In this document: one piece after another, positions 46,709-57,558 of the stretch
How the letters are laid out: the number at the start of each line of letters is the position of its first letter
How positions within the stretch are numbered: position 1 is the stretch's first letter
NCBI RefSeq assembly: GCF_051020765.1
Contig: NC_134933.1
Span: 11,443,461 to 11,507,460, forward strand
Length of the DNA stretch: 64,000 nucleotides
Source: Lasioglossum baleicum
Lineage: Eukaryota > Arthropoda > Insecta > Hymenoptera > Halictidae
Reading direction: 5' to 3'
Notes under the pieces: model-generated
Told to the model about the DNA's origin: nothing
Seen by the model: only the letters and a program-made list of their open reading frames with translations
Database searches by the model: none
Program-made: the position numbers and the translations under genes

Positions 46709-46824
46709 TAGACTGCGGATCTTTATGCACTTATGGCGAATAAAAATTTTATACTGACGATAAGATTCCAGTTTCTTCAAATTTATCTACAAAAATTAAA
46801 AATTGCACGAACATTCGGAGTCTA
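46709..46824. mobile_element. Short TAGACTGCGGAT-family MITE, 116 bp
   Basis: Left TAGACTGCGGATCTTTATGC, right CACGAACATTCGGAGTCTA. Flanks CTCATTAT (46701-46708) / CTCGTTCT (46825-46832), 6 of 8. The shortest complete copy in the window. Confidence 0.75.
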
Positions 46825-46829
46825 CTCGT

Positions 46830-49350
46830 TCTGATTCTTTCTCATTCTCACCCCACGTAAATTTACTTCATACATTCTGCCTCTCACTCATTATGTTTCT
46901 CTCCCATTCACATTGTTTCCAAATGGAGTAGAACTATTAGTTTCTTCAAAACTTGTTGTAAACTCACTTAACGATTGTACGACATTCGTCGTGCAGCTTA
47001 GCGACACAAATAACGATGCTTTCGATTTTTATTTTCTTTAAACATGGAAGCTCGCAAAAATTTGTCGAATAATTTTCTACAAGAAAAATGGAGCTAGCCT
47101 ACACAAGTAGGTTGCAGGAGACTGTGCTCGTTTCAGACTTCCATCCCGCTCGCTGTCATTGAAAATAGTCTAGCAAGAAGCAAAAAAATGGAAAACGTAC
47201 TCCACCTGCTAAGATGTGCACGGTAAACTGTACCATAATCACGATCCGTATCCATCTGGTGAACGAGTGCAGCTTCGATAACCGTATGAGAAAGTACAAT
47301 GGAGCATGTTGGTCCGCTATTTATGAATATAATGTTCGATCGTCCTGTGTAGCTCGGGGAAGTGTTAGGGTAGTGTTGAACGGAAAAGATCTTGATTTTT
47401 TCACGATCGGTGAAAGTCGAAGTTCGCCGGTAATCTCGGCAATGCCGGAAGCTCAGCTCTGCTCCTCGTTGGTCGTCGGAGAAGAAAGAAATCGGCATTG
47501 TGCTCTAGGAATCCTGTTCGCTATGCTGAGAGACTCTGGAACCGTGGCCCATTACGGCTATACCGAAACGACGAACCGTAACGGGTGCCGATGGTTTTTT
47601 GATTCCCGTTTCATAGAAGCTCTTGGCCAGGGGATATAAATCGCGCGAAAATCGGGGACGAATCTTGATCCCCGCAATGATAAAAGAACGCGTGGAACGA
47701 GGGACGAGAAAGTGGCTGGCGCGCGGATCGCTTCGTTTGCAATTTTTACCGGCCATGCGACAGTCCGTTTTTATGAAGTATCTGGAATTTATTCTAACGT
47801 TTGAACCCTTTGCGCAGACGAAGATTTTATAAAATATTAAAGAATATATTGCTCGGAGAAGTAGATCATGTATCGAAATCTTGAGTACTGGGAAAAATGG
47901 AAGGTATATGCTAATATTTTATCATGTACACAATTACATTATTTGTCTGCAACTTTAGGAATTGAATAATAGAAAGAATGGCACAGTCACGATGCCGTCA
48001 ATGTGACGACATTTGTCCGCAAACGGTTAATGTCATAAAATAAATTAAAACCGCAGCTTCCCGTAAGCTAATACTTGATTGACGTAGATGTCCAAGCAGT
48101 GGATTGAATTATAAATGTTAATACACGAAATATTACATGCAACGCAAACGATAATCTATCAACGACTTCATGCACACTCATTTATTTATTTCACACTACC
48201 GAATTCACTTCATACATTTTTGTGTCTCACTCATTACGTTTCTTTCTCGTTCTCGCCACACAGATCAACACATTCACCCCCTTCGTTTTTTATTAAATAC
48301 TTACTTACGTCACGTTTGCAATACCAACAATAGTTCTCATAATCGATTTTCATACATTACACGCACACTCTACTCACCACCCTTGTACAACGACTAACAA
48401 ATGTTCAAACAAACGTTCCTTCGTGCACACTCATTTCTTTATTTCACACACACTCATAGACTGAAAAATTTGTTAAATAAATAATAGTCAAGTTCAAGGT
48501 CGAAGTAACGTACCAGTACATCGCAGTTTCTATAATATAAGTCGTCGATCATTCTCGTATTCGTATTCTTCAGTACCCAATTACGGTACGACGTCATTGC
48601 TCGAGGAATTCGGCATGGCTGGTGGTAATCAGTTTCGCCAGCTGTATTAAGACAAGTGTCGAACTATTCAAATAAATATTCACTTTTCGACGTCGCTACC
48701 GTTCCACGGAATGTGATTATTAGTGTTAAGTTTCTCTCATTCTTGGTCCGCAAGCGTTCATTAATAGTTGAAAATATTGCAGCGTCGGCTCAGACAAATC
48801 TTCCTTGTTTATGGATAAGGGAAAGTTCCTTATAGTAATGAAAATTGTAATATAAATCTGTTGGCGTAGTGAATTATTTGGTGGTAATCATTAGCGTGGT
48901 ATCATGCGTAGTCGTGCGTGAAGAATCAATTTATCGAAGACCCGTGTCACTGGCTTGATCATTTCTTTTTAGGAGTAATCCCCAATGATCTAGGAATTGC
49001 GCGTACGCGGATAGCCTCGCGGAGTTATTAGTTATTTATTCGACAATAATTCTGATTTTCCTCCTATAGCTATTTTTAGGAACGAATAAAAAGGCCATAA
49101 TATAGTACCTTCGGTAATAACTTCAGATTTTATTGAGTTCAGTTTAATGGCTGGGTTTATCCAAGATACCGAGCCACGATTTCTATTATTGATCGTTTAT
49201 TCGTTTCTGGTTTGTTACTCGGAGTTTCTAGAAGGAATTATAATTGCATGTCATTATTATTTTGTTAACGACAATTTCATTGTTCAACCATACACTTTTT
49301 CGTAGCGACTTGCCACGCTCAAATGACCAGGTTTATAATATTCTATAATT
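46830..49350. other. Gene-free stretch
   Basis: Mirrored frames at 47133-47756 (GC-richer) with no domain. TCTGCCTCTC(G/A)CTCATTAT occurs on both sides of the MITE (46689, 46877). TTTATTTCACAC(T/A)C repeats near 48180 and 48440. No supportable gene. Confidence 0.35.
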
Positions 49351-49355
49351 ATTAA

Positions 49356-49599
49356 CCTTTTGCACTCGGAGATATTTTCACTCGAAAATTAAACATTTAT
49401 TCGACCTAGAATATCTCCATTCCCTATGATTTTCCAAATTTTATGGATATGAAATTGGTATAATACCTCATACAATACCTAAATGTTTAGTAAATGATTA
49501 GATACCCACAGATTTAATAATATAAACGATATTTTGTATAGTGGTACAGCAATGTTTAGTGGCGCCTCTCTTTCAGAGTTACCACTCGAGTGCTAAGTG
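49356..49599. mobile_element. piggyBac-like MITE, 244 bp, intact
   Basis: TTAA at 49352-49355 and 49600-49603. Ends CCTTTTGCACTCGGAG and, inverted, CACTTAGCACTCGAGT. This is the cleanest copy of the family also seen at 9971 and 26325. Confidence 0.75.
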
Positions 49600-49895
49600 T
49601 TAAAATAGGAAGACGCTTCCGAAAATCATTTCATACTTTCCATACACTTTTTCGTAGCGACTGGCCATCAAACAAACCACGTTCAAATGACTGGGTTTAT
49701 AATTATCCCATAATTATTAAAATAAGAGGACACTTTTGTGGAAAATGATTGAATAAATTTCATCAAGATTCTGCGAGGTATTCGAATTCCCGAGACGATA
49801 AACATTAAAGAAGGCATTCGTCCCGTTCCTCGAAGCCGAGAAGAGGGATGTTCCTGGTCCGAGTCTCATCCACTGGCTTTCCAAAAGACACGACG

Positions 49896-50361
49896 TATAA
49901 ATACCACCTCGTTTCGGGTCCTCTCTCCCCGCACTCTCGCTCTCCCTCTCTCTCGACTCTCTGGTAGCACGGAGTCTATTTAGATAATCTTCCGCTTAGC
50001 GGGAGCGGCACTCGGCGCGGCAAGGGAGCCTCTTCTTCGCGAAGGCTTTCACCAAGGTGGCATCATATTCCTGATCCGCGAACCGACCGCGTTTCCTCGG
50101 TCCACGGCTGGCTACCCTGTGCCAGTACACGATCTAATTTTTTGGCGATCGCCACGCCCGTGTCGCACAAACTCGAACCTCGCGATTTTCATCACTCGTA
50201 ACTTGCCGTGACGTAGACGTGACCTTGAGCCGGAGAAACCTCTCGAGGACATCCGTCGGTATCGGTGCTCGTGAAACATCCACGATGGACACCGGGAACC
50301 AGACATCATCGTCTTTCCACGTTGGATACTCGTCCACGTGAACATGCGTCTCGATTAACCG
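49896..50361 (+). promoter_or_regulatory. Candidate core promoter and non-coding first exon
   Basis: TATAAATA at 49896-49903 is followed about 30 bases later by a pyrimidine-rich CT/CTCT tract and then by 400 bp of GC-rich sequence. That sequence ends in CTCGATTAACCG|GTAAGC, a good donor (exon end 50361). Short upstream frames (for example ATG at 50284, 18 codons) would be leader frames. Joined to the acceptor at 57377 it gives a leader for the plus-strand gene starting at 57397. This linkage is inference; mirrored minus-strand frames here look like composition. Confidence 0.4.
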
Positions 50362-50709
50362 GTAAGCGACACTGTTTTCACTCGTGCTCTCGGCGATGAT
50401 GTGTGTTTGTTAATGAGTCTTGTGCAATCGAAGGGTCTTGATGCATGGCCGCGAGAATTCGTCTTACAAGAAACATCGGATCTAGCGGAATAATCTTGAT
50501 ATAATGACACGGTTGCGGTAAATATAGAAACACATGATGAAAGAGCAACAGAGGATGCGCGTGTCTGTCTTCTTGGCAAGTGAAATTGAAACTTCGTAGT
50601 GTTTGTTGTTGCTTCTGTTTGTCTCCTTAATATATGTTGCGGTTGGAGGGAATGTGTTTACTCGTTTACTTTATTCTAGCGGTTCTTATGATTCATTCAA
50701 TATTCTTGC

Positions 50710-51060
50710 ACATTTCATGTCCAACATGCTTTCCTGGACTTAGGCATTGACATGTTGAAAAGCACATTTCCAAACTGGGGACTTATCATGTGCCTTCGAT
50801 AAAGACATTCCTGTTCATCATTCCTGTTTATCATGTGCCTTCGAACATATTCTGTTCGAGGATATTTTTCTCTACTTCGTAGCAGCTGGTTATTCAACCA
50901 AAACAATTTCCAACATATTCACCTGGATTTAGGCGTTGGAATGTTGAAAAGCACATTTCCAAACTGGGAACTTATCATGTGCCTTCGATAAAGACATTTC
51001 TGTTGGACGATATTTTTCTCTACTTCGTAGTAGCTTGTTATTCGACGAAACCAATTTGAA
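50710..51060. repeat. Two-copy tandem duplication, 189-bp offset
   Basis: ATGTTGAAAAGCACATTTCC, ACTTATCATGTGCCTTCGAT, AAAGACATT and TTTTTCTCTACTTCGTAG occur from about 50720 and from about 50910. Unit 1 also repeats CATTCCTGTT internally. Confidence 0.75.
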
Positions 51061-51069
51061 AAATTGATT

Positions 51070-54000
51070 TGGGTTGAGAAAAGCGTGTTGCAGTAAGAGG
51101 AGGATCTTCTCTCGGAGGCAAGCCTTTAGCATTTACATTGAATGCGCGTTAGATCTACAGTATCAACACGGAACGGATTGTTCAAAGAGCAACGATAACG
51201 ATCGACGGATAAAGTTGAGGCACGCGAGCCTTTTATCTCGGCTGTGTTCATTGTTTATCATTGACTGCAATTGCCTGGGCTACGTGTGTAGCCGTACCAT
51301 CAGGCAGATGTTCACGACAATTAAAAGTGATTGACGCGAATCTGCCCGATTCGAGAAGCGTCGCGACAAATTAGGGCAGTATACAGCGTGCCGAGGGCGA
51401 ACGACGTCCATGCTCGTGTTAAAAGGTTACAGCGTGCCCTCTATCTTTAGACACGTTTCCCCGAAAAGAAAGCCTCGACAATGCAAAAGTGTTCGGATTT
51501 TTAAACGGCCGGGTGCAGAGGTTGCATTGTATGAGCGACTCGTTGCAACCGTGTGATGCCTTCAGAAGTAAGTATTAGTTCGTCCTGCACATAATGGCGG
51601 ACCACTCGCTCGAACTTCGACAGACGAAATTAAAAATTGTTATTGAAACAAGTAGCGCCACGAAGAGAAAAAGTGCATAGTTGCATTTATGCAATCAAAG
51701 ATCTTTTCTATCGTTTTTATTCTGGAAAGTATCATTAGGCGCGACCTAACATCGCAACGAATTACCCTCGAGATTAATTAGAAATGTGTGAGCTAGAACA
51801 AATCTAGTTATCTCCGACTTTCTATCGTCAGTTATGCACGTTCGTGTGTGTTTCCGGTTGATTATTTCAATTATGAACAGACAGAAATGTGTGCACAGTT
51901 TGTGAAATTGATGTTTCTAACAAATAATTTAGAAAAATCGTATTTTAGATAACGATCTGTAGTCAAATTATTACTGTTCCACCGAATGTAGAATTTTGTT
52001 TCGAACATTTCAGAGGAGGCGCTGACACAGACTTGAAGAGAACAGTTCTTTTTTTGCTTTATTTATCATCCTAATGTGCTCGGAGGTGAAACTCTCCTTA
52101 AGTCAGTCTTGACCGAAAAAAAAGAATTGGTGAAAGAGTTCTCGTGGACGCATCTCAGCGTGTCGCGGCAGCTTATCGTTTCGCAAATAAACCCAACGAC
52201 GCCTTCTGCCAGATTGCGATGACAAAGCAACGCGCATGTTTATCGGTTGTTTGCACCGAGGCGCGTTGCGTCTCTCGTGCAAATAACGTCGCCCAAACGG
52301 AATGCGGTTGCCTTTTTTTTCTTCGACGCTTTCCTTATTCGCATCCTGTCCTAATTTGCCAACGAAGGCGGTTCTCCAAATAATGAGCACCCAAAATCAA
52401 TCTCGCAACCGTCTTTCTGTTTACTGCGGCGATTACGCACGGTAGAATCTTCGGATCATTTATGGAAGTACGCCACACTTTTTTAAAACACGCGGTAACA
52501 TCGTAATCGACAAACTCCATGTTTCTAGCGTGTATTTTTATATTTTATATTGGTAGAATTAAGACATGTAGTAGTGTAGAAAAATATTGAAAACAAGAAA
52601 GAATTAGCATTAAATTAGAATTTTAAAAATGAGTTCATCAGTTATTTCACGTCACATTATTTTATACTAAATTAATTCAATGTAATGTTTACGATATTGT
52701 AAAAAATGAACCGTGTAGATAGTGCTTGATATTTCAACACTATATGGAATTCATTTAGAAACAAGAAATATGACCCGGACTACTTTTATAATTATGGGCA
52801 CATTTATGTATCGTAGAAAATTATTTCTTCTCAAAAAATGAAAATTATCACGTGTTAATATAACGTAGAAAAATAATTCTTTTTAAAATAAAAGCTTCCA
52901 TAGAATGAGTCTATTAATACTGGTAAAATTCTGGCTACATTTGATATAGACCTTTTCTCGTCTTTTATTTTACACACATTTCTGCTTACTTCGCCGAAGA
53001 GTCTGCGGCTCCCGCATTTTTTAGTAGCTGCTATTCTTTATATCGAACTGTACCAGCGATAAAATATTAGGTCCGCGTTCTCCGGTATTTATGTTACATA
53101 CGTTGTCCCTCAAATTCTTCGTATATGTATATCCCGCGTGCCAAACCGCTTCAGCGTATCTGGAACCTCGTTTCGATCGTTGAATCATCCAAATCCGGCG
53201 TTGCAGTTCCCGACGAAAATCGTGACAGGCAGAGTGCCAATAAGTGAGTCCGACTGCGTGCCATTCACATATAAGACGTTCTTGTCATTTCGTTCGCGGA
53301 TTTTTTATTGTGAACTTGAACATCCTCATAAGATCTATTCCGAGAAACGCACGGCTAGACGTGTTTGGGTTCTTCAGCATACGAAGGGGTGAATTTATAT
53401 ATTCCTGAAAAGAAAACCCGAAGAGATTCGAAGAATTCCTGAATATTATTATCAAAATATAAAAATCGTCTGCATCATTTACAAGTCACCCTGTATTTCG
53501 TTCGCACAGCTTCCTGAATCTCACACAGATCGACAAGATTGTAAAACCGTAAATCGACTAGCTCAAATTACTATTCACGCACTTCCGAGAAGATGAATAC
53601 GACATTAACATTCGCGTTTCTTTGTTTTTTTATTTGTGTGTTAAAATTTATCGATCGTGTTTCCGTAATGTCCGTTCGATGCGCGTAGGAGGAACGGGTT
53701 TTCTGTTGTGAAAGAGGAGGAAAGTCACCCCCAGCTGTGTACAAGATGTTCGAAATTCCGCGCCGCAGTGTCGCGTTCTGAATTTAATTAATTTAGCTGT
53801 CGCGCGATTCCGATGGCACGTGCCGACATAAACCAAGATGAAAATTCAGAATAATCCGGTCGTGTGGGTGCGTGCGTGCGCGCGCGTGTATCTCCGACGG
53901 AATTCGAGAATATCGCGGGTGTCGGTTCGCGGAACGAAAAGAAAGTGAAAGAAAACACCCTCGACGTATCCTGCCGCGAGCACCACGCGTCGCGTTCTCC

Positions 54001-54416
54001 TCCTCTTTTTCTTCTTTTTATTCGCATCGCGACCCTGGCACAAGTTCAATTCGTTTCGGCCAATTGGACTCGGCACTCTGAAAAAGTGCGGACCGTTTCC
54101 CGTGCCCCAATCGACCGTTTTCTCGAAAGGAATGTATCGGCGTGCGCGAATTTATAACGAATCTCGTCCACAGTTGCTCTCAAACTTCTTCAGAAATTTC
54201 TTCAGTGATCGAATTATTATGTTCACTTTTTTTAAGTTCGGTAACAAATAGAATTAATATATTGTACTTGTTATAATATAATACCTCTTCCACTGCTGAA
54301 ATCAATTTTTAATACAGAGAAAAATTTTTATATAGGATATAAAAGTTAAATCTTTTCTACTGTTCCAATTTGTACAATTTATTTGCCACTTTTGTACCAA
54401 AGTAAACAAAAATATA
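51070..54416. other. Gene-free stretch, probably intronic or intergenic
   Basis: At 51532 an ATG opens 12 codons that run to CAGAA|GTAAGTATT, a strong donor at about 51567; this could be an alternative leader exon but has no support. Frames at 52103-52520 and 53788-54157 are mirrored on both strands. GTGCGTGCGTGCGCGCGCGT near 53868 is a simple repeat. Confidence 0.35.
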
Positions 54417-54424
54417 GTAATCAC

Positions 54425-54620
54425 TAGACTGCGGATCTTTCTGCAAAATAAAAAATGTTTGGATTAATTAAAAGACACAGGAGCCAAATAAAAATTTCAT
54501 TCTTCTTCTTTTGATTATCTTGTTATGGTGAAGCTGGAGGCCCTAAATCTTTTTAATACCACCACTGTTTTAAATTGTACGTACCCATTTTTGTCATAAA
54601 TGCATAAAATCCGCAGTCTA
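54425..54620. mobile_element. TAGACTGCGGAT-family MITE, 196 bp, best-preserved copy
   Basis: Left TAGACTGCGGATCTTTCTGC, right GCATAAAATCCGCAGTCTA. Perfect 8-bp duplication GTAATCAC at 54417-54424 and 54621-54628. This copy fixes the boundaries of the family and the target length. Confidence 0.92.
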
Positions 54621-54629
54621 GTAATCACT

Positions 54630-57377
54630 CATAAAAACATTCATTTATACGTAGGATAATAAAAGGGATCGATTGGTTGAAGAAAAAAATGTTGTTGCAT
54701 TAAAGAATAAAGTGCAATTGCACACCTGGCGGGCGCATCGATGCATCCGCATAAAAAATAAGGCCACAGGAAGTTAGGATGTATTATGTCACACGATTTT
54801 CTCCTCTATCATTTTTTTCTATTTTTACGTAAAAAGAGCAGTAACTTGTCCCAGTTCCCAGAATCACCCTGTATAGTTGTCAGCCTATAAAATGGAGATT
54901 AAAGTCGAATCGTGATTTTTGCATTTATCGCGAATATCTTATCAAGATTTAGCCAAATCGATTTCAATGTTATCGGGAGTATCACTACTATATGATAGTG
55001 ATACGAAGAAATAATTCACTTCGGGAATTGAGTGTCACTTGGCCGCCACTATCTGATAGAAAATATATTGCACGGATGCTACACGAACGTGACACGAAAA
55101 TCAAACGGTCTTTCTAGGATTTACGATGCTATGAATAACTGATAAACACGTTGTAGGAAATTGCATTCGTATAAAAAATATTCTTACGACTGGACCGCGG
55201 GTCTTTATGCGAAATAAAAGTTTTGCGTATGTTGGATAAAAATTTTAACAGAAAGTTTTATGGTCGAATTGGACGAGAACTTTTGAGATCATCTAACACA
55301 TTTCTAGTTCTATTAATGAAATATTGATCCGTTAGTCTTTATGGCGAAATTGGTTGTTTACCGATCGGAGGCTCGCAATCTTCATTGTTATTTCTTCGCT
55401 TATAAACTGTTCACGATAATGCCTCTTTACTACGAAGCCACTCTAACTTAACTTAGTTTAGTTAACTTAGTTAACCTTCAGCTCTTGGAAATAGAAAAGA
55501 CATACGGGGGTATTTATAAACTCTCAATATTTGCATCTATAAAGCCGCCATCGCGGTGATATTTCGGTGGAAGGTGGATTTTTGGAGATTTCCACGGAGG
55601 TCGATTGCACTGGTTGCATTATACTGCAATTATTCGAGGATATATTAAGAGATCATACAACAAAATGTCATAAACTTGTTCCAATATTTACTCAAATTAT
55701 TATCACAACGCATGTTTGCAAAAATTAATTTGTAAAACAAACCATTCATCTACATTCTGACAATACCTTAATGATTTTAATAGTCGTCGAAAGTTTTATT
55801 TCTAAAATTGAGTTCTTTCGGAACCAGTTTATGCGAGTACCGTTTATTTCTCTAATCCATATTGAATGTGTTCTCTCGTTCCTTTCACGAAAAAAATAAG
55901 TTGCATTGCAACATGTTTTGCTTACCCTTGTTTTATTAATGTTAAGTGCTTTCCTTTCTTGTTCACATTCAGTCAGTGACACCTGAGTCGGATGTAACGG
56001 TTTGATGACGTCGATTTCCGATTCACTATACATATACAGCTACGGCCTATGCAGCTAAACTTCGTAATTATTTTCTGTTCGAAGAACAGTCTCCGCGAAA
56101 TTTCACTTTGAAGTATGCTATGCTGTATCGTAAACTAAACATTGAAATCAAGAAAATAAAATCGTATCGACAGATTTGATTGGATCGACTCGCTTATATG
56201 CGAAGTCACGCACGCACTTACGCACGCCTAACGATTGCTCAATTCCGCACGGATACCTGCGAACGTTTGCGCATTCTCTGACAACTGTTGAGAAGGACTT
56301 TATTTATTTACGGTGCGCCGACGCTAGTGAATGAAACTCGCGAGCGAGTTCCATCAAAGTTTATCCGAAACTTATTGCGAATATACGTCGCGCCGTTACC
56401 GAATGCTTTACCGCCATTTTATGGACCGTATCGGTTCGTAAGGAGCAAGGCAATTGTGCTGGTTGATTTGTGATGGAAGTGAATCTGAATTTGTGACATA
56501 ATCTCCGTCCTTCTGTCGTTGAAATTTGTTAATGTAAATGTTACAAATGTAAATGTATTTTCTTCAGGAAATTGCAGTATTTCGTGTGCTATAAATTGAG
56601 AGTGAGGGAAAGTGATTAATTATTAAAGCCTTTCAGAAAATGAAAAAGACGTCGCAATAATTCTGAATATATAAATTACAGTGTTTCATTAAATATTAAT
56701 AATAATATGGTTGATTTGTGATCGAAGTGAATCTGAATTTGTGACATAATCTCCGTTCTTCAGTCGTTGAAAGTTAATGTATTTACATTTGTTACAAAGT
56801 GATTAATATTGAAACCATTTCAGAAAAAGATAGACGACGGAACAATTCTGAATAAATTACGGTGGGCAATTTAAATTACGGTGTTTCATTAAATAATAAC
56901 AATAAATAGTTTAACGTCAACTTTGCGTAACAGGTGAACTAACGAACCCAAAAATGAGGAGTTTCGGAGACCAGAGACGTTAACGAGTGACGAAACAGGA
57001 GACTAACAAATCACCCTTCACATTCTTTATATGAACGGAAGAGAAAAGAAATATCCATCGGTTATTTATACTTAAACGTTTCGGCGTAATTTATATTCGT
57101 CTCTGCTAACAAATCGAGTCTGGTGCCTTGACGTCGTATTTACTCTAAATACAATTTAGATTTATCTTGCGCCATAAGGTTCGCCGTAATTCTATAAAAC
57201 GTTGAGAAAAGCACACTGTAATGTGATATATTGTAATAAAGTTACTGCAGAAAGTAGTTTCATAGGACGTACCTTCGTGTTGTAGCGGTAATAGACTTGA
57301 ATCTGATTATTTTATTTAGAGTGGTCCTTTTTGAGGGAGCATTTTCTTAATGGTTTTCCTATGGTGTCTGTGTGCAG
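54630..57377. other. Gene-free stretch before the plus-strand gene
   Basis: AT-rich, with a dispersed duplication (GGTTGATTTGTGAT(G/C)GAAGT, GTGACATAATCTCCGT, TGAAA.TT near 56459-56540 and 56708-56775). A worn MITE start lies at 55195 (GGACCGCGGGTCTTTATGCG). The acceptor for the 57378 exon is GTGTCTGTGTGCAG. Confidence 0.4.
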
Positions 57378-57396
57378 GGTGAAGGGAGGATGAAGA

Positions 57397-57558
57397 ATGC
57401 CCCGCGTCGGTGGAGACGGGGGTGGCGGGTCGGAGAAGGCAGGAGGGAGCGGATTCGGAGGATGGCTCGGGGGTGCAGCAAGAGCCATGACTGGGGCTAC
57501 TGTTGGTGGCGGATACGTCGTTTTGGGGGGCACGAGATACGGTCTACGACTTTCTCAG
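57397..57558 (+). CDS. First coding exon of the large plus-strand gene
   Basis: 54 codons starting MPRVGGDGG. The exon begins after an acceptor at 57377 and ends TTTCTCAG|GTAAGA. Gly-rich with a small hydrophobic patch (GGGYVVLGG). Overlapping reading frames here are by-products of GC composition. Confidence 0.75.

Noticed and set aside
47133..47639. Mirrored 121- and 141-codon frames
   Set aside because: Both strands open, no recognisable motif; consistent with base composition.
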